A DNA stretch of 5,988 nt from Ruminococcaceae bacterium UBA7067 (GTDB taxonomy: Bacteria > Bacillota > Clostridia > Oscillospirales > Acutalibacteraceae). Below, one piece after another: positions 1-5,816 of the stretch (position 1 is the first letter of the stretch; each line of letters starts with the position of its first letter). Under the pieces are notes generated by a model that saw only the letters and a program-made list of their open reading frames with translations, ran no database searches and was not told the DNA's origin. The stretch is taken from assembly GCA_002493755.1 (NCBI GenBank), contig DKZT01000055.1, positions 37,045 through 43,032 of the forward strand, written 5' to 3'. The translations under genes were made by a program, and so were the position numbers.

Positions 1-128
1 AGTGGAGAGTGGAGAGTGAAGATAAATTTCGCAACGAGGTTGTGTGGTTGTAGGGAACGGGCTTGCCCGTTCCGGCTCGAATTGATGAATGTGTGACAGG
101 ACTGAGAGTTGTGTTCGCTCTGCTGAAT
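1..128 (+). repeat. Dispersed palindromic repeat, copy 1
   Basis: This is the first of three related intergenic elements. It has a GAGTGGAGA-rich left end, an AACGAG motif (33-38), then TAGGG and a perfect hairpin at 54-73 with arms GGAACGGG and CCCGTTCC around a CTTG loop. A 12-nt spacer separates AACGAG from TAGGG, as in copy 2. The right-hand motif CGCTGTGCTGAAT of the other copies appears here twice in diverged form: at 78-90 (9 of 13 matching) and at 116-128 (CGCTCTGCTGAAT, 12 of 13). Copy 1 therefore looks expanded or partly duplicated on its right side. The left boundary is cut by the window edge. There is no T-run after the stem, so it is not a canonical terminator. Confidence 0.75.
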
Positions 129-163
129 TTAGCGTCTGTTTAGCTATCAAAACAAATTATAAT
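128..163 (+). promoter_or_regulatory. Candidate pncA-pncB promoter with direct repeat
   Basis: A perfect -10 hexamer TATAAT lies at 158-163, about 40 nt before the pncA start. No good -35 box sits 16-18 nt upstream (the best is CTGTTT at 136-141), so the promoter may be weak or activator-dependent. Two copies of TTTAGC (128-133 and 139-144) lie 11 nt apart, about one helical turn. TTAGCTAT (140-147) and ATAACTAA (164-171) form an imperfect dyad around the -10 box. These could be regulator contacts or chance in AT-rich DNA. Confidence 0.4.
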
Positions 164-186
164 ATAACTAATTGTAAAAATATACA

Positions 187-194
187 AAAGGGAG
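187..194 (+). promoter_or_regulatory. pncA ribosome binding site
   Basis: AAAGGGAG ends 8 nt before the ATG at 203. It selects that start over the in-frame ATG at 89, which lies in the repeat region, has no such site and would add 38 residues unlike the family. Confidence 0.85.
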
Positions 195-202
195 AAAAAC
201 GA

Positions 203-730
203 ATGAGTAAAAACAAGCTTCTGATTGTTATCGACTATCAAAACGACTTTGTGTGCGGTTCACTCGGCTTTGAAAAGGCACGAACGCTTGAAAAGCCGAT
301 TGCGGATAAAATTGAAGAATACCGCAAAAGCGGCGGAGATGTAGCCTTTACCTTTGATACGCACGGCAAGAATTACTTAAGCACAAGCGAGGGTAAAAAT
401 CTGCCGATTGTGCATTGTGTTAGGGACACGGACGGCTGGGAGCTGTACGGTAATATCAAAAAGCTTCGCCAAAGCGGCGACAAATGCTTTTATAAGCCTT
501 GCTTCGGTTCATCTGAGTTGTTCGATTATTTAAGGGAGAATAACTATGAAAGCGTAGAGCTTGTCGGAGTTGTGACGAGTATATGCGTTATCTCAAACGC
601 AGTGCTTGCAAAAACTGCTCTGCCCGAAGCCGAAATTACTGTTGATTCACAATGCACCGCCGATATAAGCGAGGAGCTTTATTCTTCGGCATTAAGAGTA
701 ATGCAGAGTATGCAGATTAAAATAATATAA
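203..730 (+). CDS. pncA: Nicotinamidase (isochorismatase-like cysteine hydrolase)
   Basis: The 175-residue cytoplasmic protein is predicted to hydrolyse nicotinamide to nicotinate and ammonia, the first step of nicotinamide salvage. It begins with the family strand LLIVIDYQNDFV, giving catalytic Asp11. Lys98 in FYKPCFGS and the nucleophile Cys128 in VVTSICV complete the Asp-Lys-Cys triad. Asp52, His54 (FDTH), Glu63 and His71 (IVHC) are spaced like the metal ligands of characterised nicotinamidases. The length is slightly short for PncA but complete. The start at 203 is chosen because it has a strong ribosome site and the family N-terminus begins there. The pncB gene follows after 12 nt and supplies the next enzyme, which strongly favours nicotinamide over isochorismate or another amide as substrate. 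The triad and the neighbour are seen; substrate specificity is inferred. An unrelated cysteine hydrolase activity is the main alternative. Confidence 0.88.
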   Translation: MSKNKLLIVIDYQNDFVCGSLGFEKARTLEKPIADKIEEYRKSGGDVAFTFDTHGKNYLSTSEGKNLPIVHCVRDTDGWELYGNIKKLRQSGDKCFYKPCFGSSELFDYLRENNYESVELVGVVTSICVISNAVLAKTALPEAEITVDSQCTADISEELYSSALRVMQSMQIKII

Positions 731-742
731 GGGGGTAATAAA

Positions 743-2188
743 ATGAACGAGCTGAATATGTCAATGCTTGCCGACTTTTATGAATTTACTATGAGCAACG
801 GCTACTTCAAAAACGGCTTTTATATGAAAAACACATATTTTGATGTGTTCTTCCGATCTGTGCCGGACGGCGGTGGCTTTGCAATAGCCGCAGGACTTGA
901 ACAGGTGATTGAGTATATAAAAAATCTGCACTTCGGTGCTTCTGAAATAGAATATTTCAGAAGCAAGAATATGTTTGACGAGGATTTCCTGCGCTATCTT
1001 GCGGATTTTAAATTCACGGGCGATATTTACGCAGTGCCCGAGGGTACTCCCGTGTTTCCGAATGAGCCGATAATGACGGTCAAAGCGCCTGCTGTCGAAG
1101 CACAGCTTATAGAAACCTTTGTGCTTCTGACGCTGAACCACCAGTCTTTAATAGCGACAAAGGCGAACAGAATTGTCAGAGCCGCACAGGGCAGGGCGGT
1201 GCTTGAATTCGGCTCTCGCCGGGCGCAGGGTGCAAGCGGAGCGATTGACGGCGCAAGAGCCGCATATATAGGCGGTGCGGCAGGAACAGCCTGCGCCTTA
1301 AGCGATATGCTCTACGGCGTTCCGGCAAGCGGAACAATGGCGCATTCGTGGGTGCAGATGTTCGACAGCGAATATGAGGCCTTTGAGTGCTACTGCAAAA
1401 TGTATCCGCACAGCTCAACCCTGCTTGTCGATACCTACAACACGCTTAAAAGCGGAGTGCCGAACGCAATTAAAGCATTTAAAAATATACTTGTGCCGAT
1501 GGGTATAAAGAATTTTGCAATCCGACTTGATTCGGGCGATATTTCGTACCTCTCAAAAAAAGCAAGAAAAATGCTTGATGAAGCAGGTCTTGAGTGCTGT
1601 AAAATTGTAGCCTCAAATTCTCTCGACGAGCATCTGATAAACGACCTTGTTATGCAGGGAGCAAGGGTTGATTTGTTCGGAGTCGGTGAGCGGCTGATAA
1701 CCTCAAAAAGCTCTCCTGTTTTCGGCGGTGTGTATAAGCTTGTCGCCGTTGAAAACGAGGACGGCGAGATAATTCCGAAAATCAAGGTCAGCGAGAATGT
1801 CGGCAAGATAACTAATCCGCACTTCAAAAAGCTTTACCGCCTTTATGACAGAGAAAGCGGCAAGGCAATCGCCGACCAGCTTTGCGTGTATGACGAGTGT
1901 ATAGACGACAGCAAGCCGATTACTATATTTGACCAGAATGCAACGTGGAAAAGAAAAACTCTCACCGATTACACGGCGAGAGAGCTTTTACAGCCGATAT
2001 TCAGAAACGGCGAGCTTGTGTATGACGCTCCGCCGCTTGCCGAGATAAAGGCTTACTGCAAAGAACAGGTTGACCTGCTGTGGGACGAGGTGAAGCGCTT
2101 TGAAAATCCGCACAGCTATTATGTCGATTTATCAGAAAAGCTGTGGGAGATAAAGAACGGCTTGCTTGAGAGCGTGACAAAAGCCTGA
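743..2188 (+). CDS. pncB: Nicotinate phosphoribosyltransferase
   Basis: This 481-residue enzyme joins nicotinate to PRPP, with ATP hydrolysis, to form nicotinate mononucleotide for NAD synthesis. Visible family blocks are MLADFYEFTMSNGYF (8-22), DVFFRSVPDGGGFAIAAGLE (34-53), EFGSRRAQG (155-163), GTMAHSW (197-203), RLDSGD (261-266) and GVGERLITS (313-321). His201 aligns with the histidine that is phosphorylated in the catalytic cycle of studied family members. The C-terminal block ENPHSYYVDLSEKLW (454-468) is also typical. The length fits the long form found in Firmicutes and animals rather than the roughly 400-residue enterobacterial form. The site AAGGGGG (729-735) overlaps the pncA stop codon and lies 7 nt before the ATG, so the two genes are probably co-transcribed and translationally coupled. 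No convincing intrinsic terminator follows; only a weak AT-rich stem precedes a T-rich stretch near 2203-2209. Confidence 0.96.
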   Translation: MNELNMSMLADFYEFTMSNGYFKNGFYMKNTYFDVFFRSVPDGGGFAIAAGLEQVIEYIKNLHFGASEIEYFRSKNMFDEDFLRYLADFKFTGDIYAVPEGTPVFPNEPIMTVKAPAVEAQLIETFVLLTLNHQSLIATKANRIVRAAQGRAVLEFGSRRAQGASGAIDGARAAYIGGAAGTACALSDMLYGVPASGTMAHSWVQMFDSEYEAFECYCKMYPHSSTLLVDTYNTLKSGVPNAIKAFKNILVPMGIKNFAIRLDSGDISYLSKKARKMLDEAGLECCKIVASNSLDEHLINDLVMQGARVDLFGVGERLITSKSSPVFGGVYKLVAVENEDGEIIPKIKVSENVGKITNPHFKKLYRLYDRESGKAIADQLCVYDECIDDSKPITIFDQNATWKRKTLTDYTARELLQPIFRNGELVYDAPPLAEIKAYCKEQVDLLWDEVKRFENPHSYYVDLSEKLWEIKNGLLESVTKA

Positions 2189-2213
2189 CAGTAGTTTGTT
2201 CATTTTTTATTCA

Positions 2214-2235
2214 TTGACATAGTGTCAAAAATGAC
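2214..2235. promoter_or_regulatory. Candidate operator dyad overlapping the htpG -35 box
   Basis: TTGACA-TAG-TGTCAA (2214-2228) is a perfect dyad with 6-nt arms whose left arm is the -35 box. The right arm can also pair with a third half-site: GTCA-AAAA-TGAC (2224-2235). Three alternating TGAC/GTCA half-sites therefore fill the promoter spacer, where a bound repressor would block RNA polymerase. It matches neither the CIRCE/HrcA site nor a full CtsR box. The cognate regulator is unknown and chance cannot be excluded, since one arm is constrained by the -35 consensus. Confidence 0.4.
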
Positions 2236-2241
2236 TATAAT
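2214..2241 (+). promoter_or_regulatory. Sigma-A promoter for htpG
   Basis: Both hexamers match consensus exactly: TTGACA (2214-2219) and TATAAT (2236-2241), separated by 16 nt. The expected transcription start is near 2248, which leaves a leader of about 130 nt before htpG. The promoter separates htpG from the pncA-pncB operon. Confidence 0.85.
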
Positions 2242-2274
2242 ATACTTTACACGGTCTTTTGCCAATAAAAGCCA

Positions 2275-2337
2275 AGGGAACACTGATTAAATCGTTTGTG
2301 CAAGCAGCCTTCAGAGTGATTTATTCAGTGTTTCCCT
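2275..2337. repeat. Long inverted repeat in the htpG leader
   Basis: The arms AGGGAACACTGATTAAATC (2275-2293) and GATTTATTCAGTGTTTCCCT (2318-2337) form 18 base pairs with one T-T mismatch (2287/2324) and one bulged T (2331). They enclose a 24-nt loop (2294-2317). The element lies between the mapped promoter and the htpG ribosome site, so it would be transcribed as a large hairpin. No T-run follows, so it is not an ordinary terminator. The neat terminal repeats around a short unique core also fit a miniature transposon-like element, but no clear target duplication flanks it. CCTT in the loop (2308-2311) could pair with AAGG of the ribosome site, but only over 4 bp. Confidence 0.75.
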
Positions 2338-2365
2338 AAAACTTTATACTGTAAAAACAAAAACG

Positions 2366-2371
2366 AAAGGA
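2366..2371 (+). promoter_or_regulatory. htpG ribosome binding site
   Basis: AAAGGA leaves only 1 nt before the upstream in-frame ATG (2373) but 10 nt before the ATG at 2382. It therefore supports 2382 as the real start. Confidence 0.8.
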
Positions 2372-2381
2372 TATGATTGTT

Positions 2382-4277
2382 ATGGAGAAAAAGACCTTCA
2401 AGGCTGAATCACAAAGGCTTTTGGACCTTATGATCAACTCAATCTATACACACAAGGAGATTTTTCTGCGTGAGATAATCTCAAACGCAAGCGACGCTAT
2501 CGACAAGCTTCACTTCGTATCGCTCACCGATGAAAAGGCGAGAGCCGTTATGGCTGACACACCGTCAATAAACATATACACCGATAAGGACGCAAAAACC
2601 ATCACCGTTACAGATGACGGTATCGGTATGAGCGAGCAGGAGCTTGAGGATAACCTCGGTACAATCGCAAAGAGCGGCTCGCTTCAGTTTAAAAAGGAGC
2701 TTGACGAAAACGAAAAGAGCGAGATTATCGGTCAGTTCGGCGTTGGCTTCTACTCTGCATTTATGGTTTCGGACGATGTAACCGTTATCACAAAACGCTA
2801 TGACAGCGAGCAGGCTTACAAGTGGAATTCAAACGGTATTGACGGCTACACTATCGAGCCGTGCGAAAAAGACAAGGTTGGCACAGAGATAGTAATGCAC
2901 CTTAAGGAGGACGGAGAGGACGAAAAGTACAGCGAGTACCTTGACGAGTACAGAATCAAGTATCTCATCAAAAAGTACAGCGACTACATCCGCCACCCGA
3001 TTATTATTGATGTTACAAATCACGTAAACACAGCCGCCGAGGGTGAAGACCCGAAGTGGGAGAGCGTTGCAAGCCGTGAAACAATCAACAGTATGGTTCC
3101 TATCTGGCAAAGAGCAAAAAACGAGGTGTCCGACGAGGACTGCGCCGCTTACTATAAGGAAAACTTCGGCGCATACAGCGATCCGCTTGCAACTGTCAGA
3201 GTGAGTGCAGAGGGAATTGTCTCTTACAAGGCTATGCTGTTTATACCGAGCGAGGTGCCGTTCAACTACTACACAAGAGAGTATCAGAGAGGACTTCAGC
3301 TCTACTCAAACGGTGTGCTTATTATGGATAAATGCGAACAGCTCCTGCCCGAGTATTTCGGCTTTGTCAGGGGTGTTGTTGATTCGCCCGATCTGTCGCT
3401 CAATATTTCCCGTGAGATTTTACAGCACGACCGCCAGCTTTCAATTATAGCTAAAAACATTGAAAAGAAGATCAAGAACGAGCTTAAAAAGCTTCTTGAC
3501 AACGATATAGAGAAGTATGAGGGCTTCTGGAAAAACTTCGGCAGACACGTTAAATACGGTATTGCAAGTGATTACGGCACACATAAGGACGAGCTTTCGG
3601 ATTTGCTTGTATATTACAGCTCGAACGAAGAGGGCAAGCTGACAACGCTTGACAGCTATGTTTCAAGAATGCCCGAGAGCCAGAAGTATATCTACTATGC
3701 CTGCGGCGACAGCATTTCAAAAATCACATCAATGCCGCAGTTGGAGCTTTGCAGGGAAAAGGGCTATGAAATCCTTTACTTCACAGAGGATGTAGACGAA
3801 TTTGTTGTTCAGGCTCTTGTTTCATACAAGGAAAAGCAGTTCAAGTCAGTCACGGCAGAGAACGCCGACCTTCAGAATGAAGAGGAAAAGGAAGAAACAG
3901 AGAAGAAGCAGGAGGACAACAAGGACCTTCTCGAATTTATCAAGGAGAGCCTTAACGGAAAGATTGTGAAGGCTGTTATTTCCAACAAGCTCAAGAGCCA
4001 CGCCGTATGTCTGTCAACCGAGGGTCCCGTTACTTTTGAGGTTGAAAAGTATTTCGCCGCTATGCCGGGCAATGATAACAAGCCGAAATCCTCAAAGGTG
4101 CTTGAGCTTAACCCCGAAAACCCTGCCTTTAACGCTCTTAAATCAGCCTTTGAAGCCGACGACAAGGACAAAGCGGCAAAATACGCCGAAATCCTCTTTG
4201 CTCAGGCTATGCTTATAGCAGGACTTCCGCTTGACGACGCCACACACTACTGCGACCTTGTTTGCTCGCTTTTATAA
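2382..4277 (+). CDS. htpG: Molecular chaperone HtpG (bacterial Hsp90)
   Basis: This 631-residue cytosolic ATP-dependent chaperone acts as a dimer on non-native client proteins. The start MEKKTFKAESQRLLDLMINS is the classic HtpG N-terminus; the ATG three codons earlier adds only MIV and is too close to the ribosome site. The N-terminal GHKL ATPase domain (about 1-215) shows FLREIISNASDAIDKL with catalytic Glu31 and Asn35, then TDDGIGM (Asp79) and the lid glycines GQFGVGFYSAF (117-127). The middle domain contains LNISREILQ, with Arg344 matching the arginine that contacts the ATP gamma-phosphate. A highly charged linker (about 497-514, rich in Glu and Lys) precedes the C-terminal dimerisation domain. 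Length and domain order are normal, with no MEEVD tail, as expected in bacteria. It has its own promoter; no CIRCE element is visible, so control by HrcA is not supported. No canonical terminator follows; repeat copy 2 begins 2 nt after the stop. Confidence 0.98.
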   Translation: MEKKTFKAESQRLLDLMINSIYTHKEIFLREIISNASDAIDKLHFVSLTDEKARAVMADTPSINIYTDKDAKTITVTDDGIGMSEQELEDNLGTIAKSGSLQFKKELDENEKSEIIGQFGVGFYSAFMVSDDVTVITKRYDSEQAYKWNSNGIDGYTIEPCEKDKVGTEIVMHLKEDGEDEKYSEYLDEYRIKYLIKKYSDYIRHPIIIDVTNHVNTAAEGEDPKWESVASRETINSMVPIWQRAKNEVSDEDCAAYYKENFGAYSDPLATVRVSAEGIVSYKAMLFIPSEVPFNYYTREYQRGLQLYSNGVLIMDKCEQLLPEYFGFVRGVVDSPDLSLNISREILQHDRQLSIIAKNIEKKIKNELKKLLDNDIEKYEGFWKNFGRHVKYGIASDYGTHKDELSDLLVYYSSNEEGKLTTLDSYVSRMPESQKYIYYACGDSISKITSMPQLELCREKGYEILYFTEDVDEFVVQALVSYKEKQFKSVTAENADLQNEEEKEETEKKQEDNKDLLEFIKESLNGKIVKAVISNKLKSHAVCLSTEGPVTFEVEKYFAAMPGNDNKPKSSKVLELNPENPAFNALKSAFEADDKDKAAKYAEILFAQAMLIAGLPLDDATHYCDLVCSLL

Positions 4278-4278
4278 A

Positions 4279-4362
4279 AGAGTGAAGAGTGGAGATGAAT
4301 TCGCAACGAGTTTGTGCGTTCGTAGGGAACGCTCTTGCCCGTTCCGGAACGCTGTGCTGAAT
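4279..4362 (+). repeat. Dispersed palindromic repeat, copy 2
   Basis: It begins 2 nt after the htpG stop with AGAGTGAAGAGTGGAGA, then AACGAG (4305-4310), a 12-nt spacer, TAGGG, the hairpin and CGCTGTGCTGAAT (4350-4362). The stem at 4326-4345 keeps only six pairs (GGAACG with CGTTCC); the two inner pairs are broken by C-C and T-C mismatches. The 3' arm also forms a perfect 12-nt palindrome CGTTCCGGAACG (4340-4351). The hairpin has no T-run, so any terminator role for htpG would be non-canonical. Confidence 0.75.
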
Positions 4363-4402
4363 CCTGCAAATACAAACAATATTTCAGAAAGTCGGTGAAA
4401 CT

Positions 4403-4897
4403 GTGCATATCCTGCCGAAAAAGAGCTTTATACTCAAAACAGGAATGACCACAAGCGAGGTTCGCACCTTGCTCTTAAGCAAAACCGAGCCAAAAAAGAA
4501 ATTGGACTTCTTTTTTGGTTGCAGTACCGATAAGCCGTTTTGCGGTGAGGTTGGTCTGTTTGATTTCAAAATTTCGGCTGTCTTGCAATACAGGAACAGC
4601 TTTAACCCTATTGTTATCGGCAAGGTAAATCCCTCGGGCAGCGGTTCTGAAATCAGCATAGATATGAGAGTATCGAAAAGTGTAAAAATTATCTTGCTTA
4701 TTTTCTGCATCTTTGCGGCTGTTATTGATTCGTTTGCAGCGGCAATAGCAATTGCTACAGGGCAGATAAGCCTGTTGCTCGCTTCCTTGCCAAGCTGTAT
4801 TTTTATATTGCTTGCAGCTTTCCTGATTACCTGCTTTGGCTTTCGTATAGGCGCAAAACGAGTCGAGGAGGAGCTGCGTACTTTATTCGCCGATTAA
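4403..4897 (+). CDS. Uncharacterised two-helix membrane protein
   Basis: This gene encodes 164 residues of unknown function. The N-terminal two-thirds is soluble and looks beta-rich: FCGEVGLFDFKISAVLQYRN (46-65), then SFNPIVIGKV and GSEISIDMRV. This pattern, a strand-rich YRNSFxP-xxxG segment followed by a membrane pair, recalls short hypothetical proteins of gut Firmicutes and Bacteroidetes, but I cannot name a family. Two hydrophobic helices follow (about 94-119 and 123-147), ending in a basic-acidic tail AKRVEEELRTLFAD. A helical hairpin with both ends in the cytoplasm is likely (inference). The only start that includes FILKTGMTTSEV is GTG at 4403, with just a weak AGAAAG upstream; the frame opens after a stop at 4358-4360 that lies inside the repeat. 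ATG at 4445 has no suitable ribosome site. No promoter was recognised, so it may depend on htpG read-through. A strong terminator ends it. Confidence 0.75.
   Translation: MHILPKKSFILKTGMTTSEVRTLLLSKTEPKKKLDFFFGCSTDKPFCGEVGLFDFKISAVLQYRNSFNPIVIGKVNPSGSGSEISIDMRVSKSVKIILLIFCIFAAVIDSFAAAIAIATGQISLLLASLPSCIFILLAAFLITCFGFRIGAKRVEEELRTLFAD
4490..4518. repeat. Perfect inverted repeat inside the membrane-protein gene
   Basis: CCAAAAAAGAA (4490-4500) and TTCTTTTTTGG (4508-4518) are perfect 11-nt arms around a 7-nt loop. They encode the mirrored stretch KKKLDFFF. The T-run lies in the stem rather than after it, so it is not a standard terminator. It may reflect chance complementarity of Lys and Phe codons. 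Confidence 0.6.
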
Positions 4898-4919
4898 TAA
4901 TTTATACTGTATTCTATAT

Positions 4920-4952
4920 AAAATCCCGTCAAAATGACGGGGTTTTATTTTT
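4920..4952 (+). terminator. Intrinsic terminator
   Basis: CCCGTCA (4925-4931) pairs with TGACGGG (4935-4941) around an AAA loop. The stem extends outward through a T-G wobble and four A-T pairs, and ends in TTTTATTTTT. It lies 22 nt after the membrane-protein stop codon and insulates pyrH. The A-rich 5' side could let it also work on the other strand, but no gene on that strand needs it here. Confidence 0.95.
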
Positions 4953-5001
4953 CTGTCAGATAAAATATTGTTAAATTGCTGTGAAAAATTTGCGGTATAC
5001 C

Positions 5002-5030
5002 TTTACAGAAAAAACAATATATAGTATTAT
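5002..5030 (+). promoter_or_regulatory. Sigma-A promoter for pyrH
   Basis: TTTACA (5002-5007) and TATTAT (5025-5030) are separated by the ideal 17 nt, each one base from consensus. Transcription should start near 5037, giving a leader of about 67 nt. A perfect 8-nt palindrome GGTATACC (4994-5001) abuts the -35 box; it may be chance. Confidence 0.8.
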
Positions 5031-5052
5031 AAGAGTGACTAAGTGTGTTTGC

Positions 5053-5072
5053 GATAAAGCTGCGGCTTTATC
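5053..5072 (+). promoter_or_regulatory. Hairpin in the pyrH leader
   Basis: GATAAAGC and GCTTTATC form a perfect 8-bp stem with a TGCG loop. It lies about 16 nt after the predicted transcription start and 16 nt before the ribosome site. It has no T-run and does not cover the ribosome site. It may stabilise the 5' end of the transcript; a specific regulatory role is not shown. Confidence 0.6.
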
Positions 5073-5088
5073 ACGATAACTATGCTTG

Positions 5089-5096
5089 AAAGGAAG
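5089..5096 (+). promoter_or_regulatory. pyrH ribosome binding site
   Basis: AAAGGAAG lies 7-9 nt before the ATG at 5104. The alternative in-frame TTG at 5086 sits directly against this site and could not use it, so 5104 is the start. Confidence 0.85.
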
Positions 5097-5103
5097 TTTT
5101 ATT

Positions 5104-5808
5104 ATGGAACCAAAGTATAAAAGACTGCTTTTAAAGCTCAGCGGAGAGTCACTTGCCGGTGAAAACGGTCACGGAATTGACTTTGACACCGTTTTAAAAA
5201 TCTGCCGTCCGATAAAACAGCTTGTAGATATGGGTGTGCAGGTTGCGATAGTTGTCGGCGGAGGCAACTTCTGGAGAGGCAGGAGCAGCGGCAAAATGGA
5301 CCGTACAAGAGCTGACCATATGGGAATGATGGCTACCGTTATCAATGCCCTCGGCGTTGCAGACGCTCTGGAGCAGCTCGGCGTTGTTGTAAGGGTGCAG
5401 ACGGCGATTGCAATGCAGGCTTTTGCTGAGCCGTATATCCGCAACAAGGCTGTCCGACATCTTGAAAAGGGCAGAGTAGTTGTGTTCGGCTGCGGCACGG
5501 GCAACCCGTTCTTCTCGACCGATACGGCTGCGGCTTTGCGTGCGGCTGAAATCGACTGTGACATCATCTTCAAGGCGACAATGGTTGACGGCGTTTATGA
5601 CAGTGACCCGAAAACAAATCCGAACGCCCAAAAGTATGATAAGGTATCATTTTATGATGTGCTGAATAAGGATTTAAAGGTTATGGACAGCACGGCGGCT
5701 TCGCTTTGCAAGGATAACCATATTCCTATTCTCGTTTTCAGCATAGAAGAGCCTGAAAACATCGTTTCCGCAGTATGCGGCGAAAACATCGGTACACTCG
5801 TAGAATGA
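5104..5808 (+). CDS. pyrH: Uridylate (UMP) kinase
   Basis: This 234-residue cytosolic enzyme phosphorylates UMP to UDP with ATP in pyrimidine nucleotide synthesis. It belongs to the amino acid kinase fold and the family is usually a hexamer controlled by GTP and UTP. The N-terminal KLSGESLAG (11-19) is the phosphate-binding loop, followed by VVGGGNFWRGR (50-60), DRTRADHMGMMATVINALG (66-84), GTGNPFFSTDTAAALRA (131-147) and DGVYDSDPK (162-170), all family signatures in the right order. The length is typical. The start at 5104 is preferred to the TTG at 5086 because of ribosome-site spacing and because the family N-terminus begins with a short basic lead before RLLLKLSGE. It has its own promoter after a strong terminator. 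In many bacteria pyrH lies between tsf and frr; tsf is not upstream here, and frr could lie beyond the window. Repeat copy 3 starts 9 nt after the stop. Confidence 0.98.
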   Translation: MEPKYKRLLLKLSGESLAGENGHGIDFDTVLKICRPIKQLVDMGVQVAIVVGGGNFWRGRSSGKMDRTRADHMGMMATVINALGVADALEQLGVVVRVQTAIAMQAFAEPYIRNKAVRHLEKGRVVVFGCGTGNPFFSTDTAAALRAAEIDCDIIFKATMVDGVYDSDPKTNPNAQKYDKVSFYDVLNKDLKVMDSTAASLCKDNHIPILVFSIEEPENIVSAVCGENIGTLVE

Positions 5809-5816
5809 GATTTCAG

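Noticed and set aside
89..202. N-terminal extension of pncA from the ATG at 89
   Set aside because: It runs through the repeat and promoter region, lacks a ribosome site, and the family N-terminus begins at 203.
2177..2209. Intrinsic terminator after pncB
   Set aside because: ACAAA/TTTGT gives only a short AT-rich stem with a long loop; too weak to call although T-rich sequence follows.
2223..2239. CtsR box at the htpG promoter
   Set aside because: TGTCAAA-AAT matches the first heptad and spacer, but the second heptad GACTATA matches only 3 of 7 positions.
2275..2371. RNA thermometer hiding the htpG ribosome site
   Set aside because: The long stem ends about 29 nt before the site, and loop-to-site pairing is only 4 bp; not supported without structure probing.
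2189..2381. CIRCE element (HrcA operator) upstream of htpG
   Set aside because: No TTAGCACTC-N9-GAGTGCTAA-like sequence is present in this interval.
4384..4710. Antisense 108-residue open frame opposite the membrane-protein gene
   Set aside because: It owes its length to the inverted repeat and shows no ribosome site or protein-like features; the + strand frame has clear membrane helices and a terminator.
5169..5631. Two long minus-strand open frames opposite pyrH
   Set aside because: They are shadows of a strongly conserved pyrH reading frame and show no recognisable domains.
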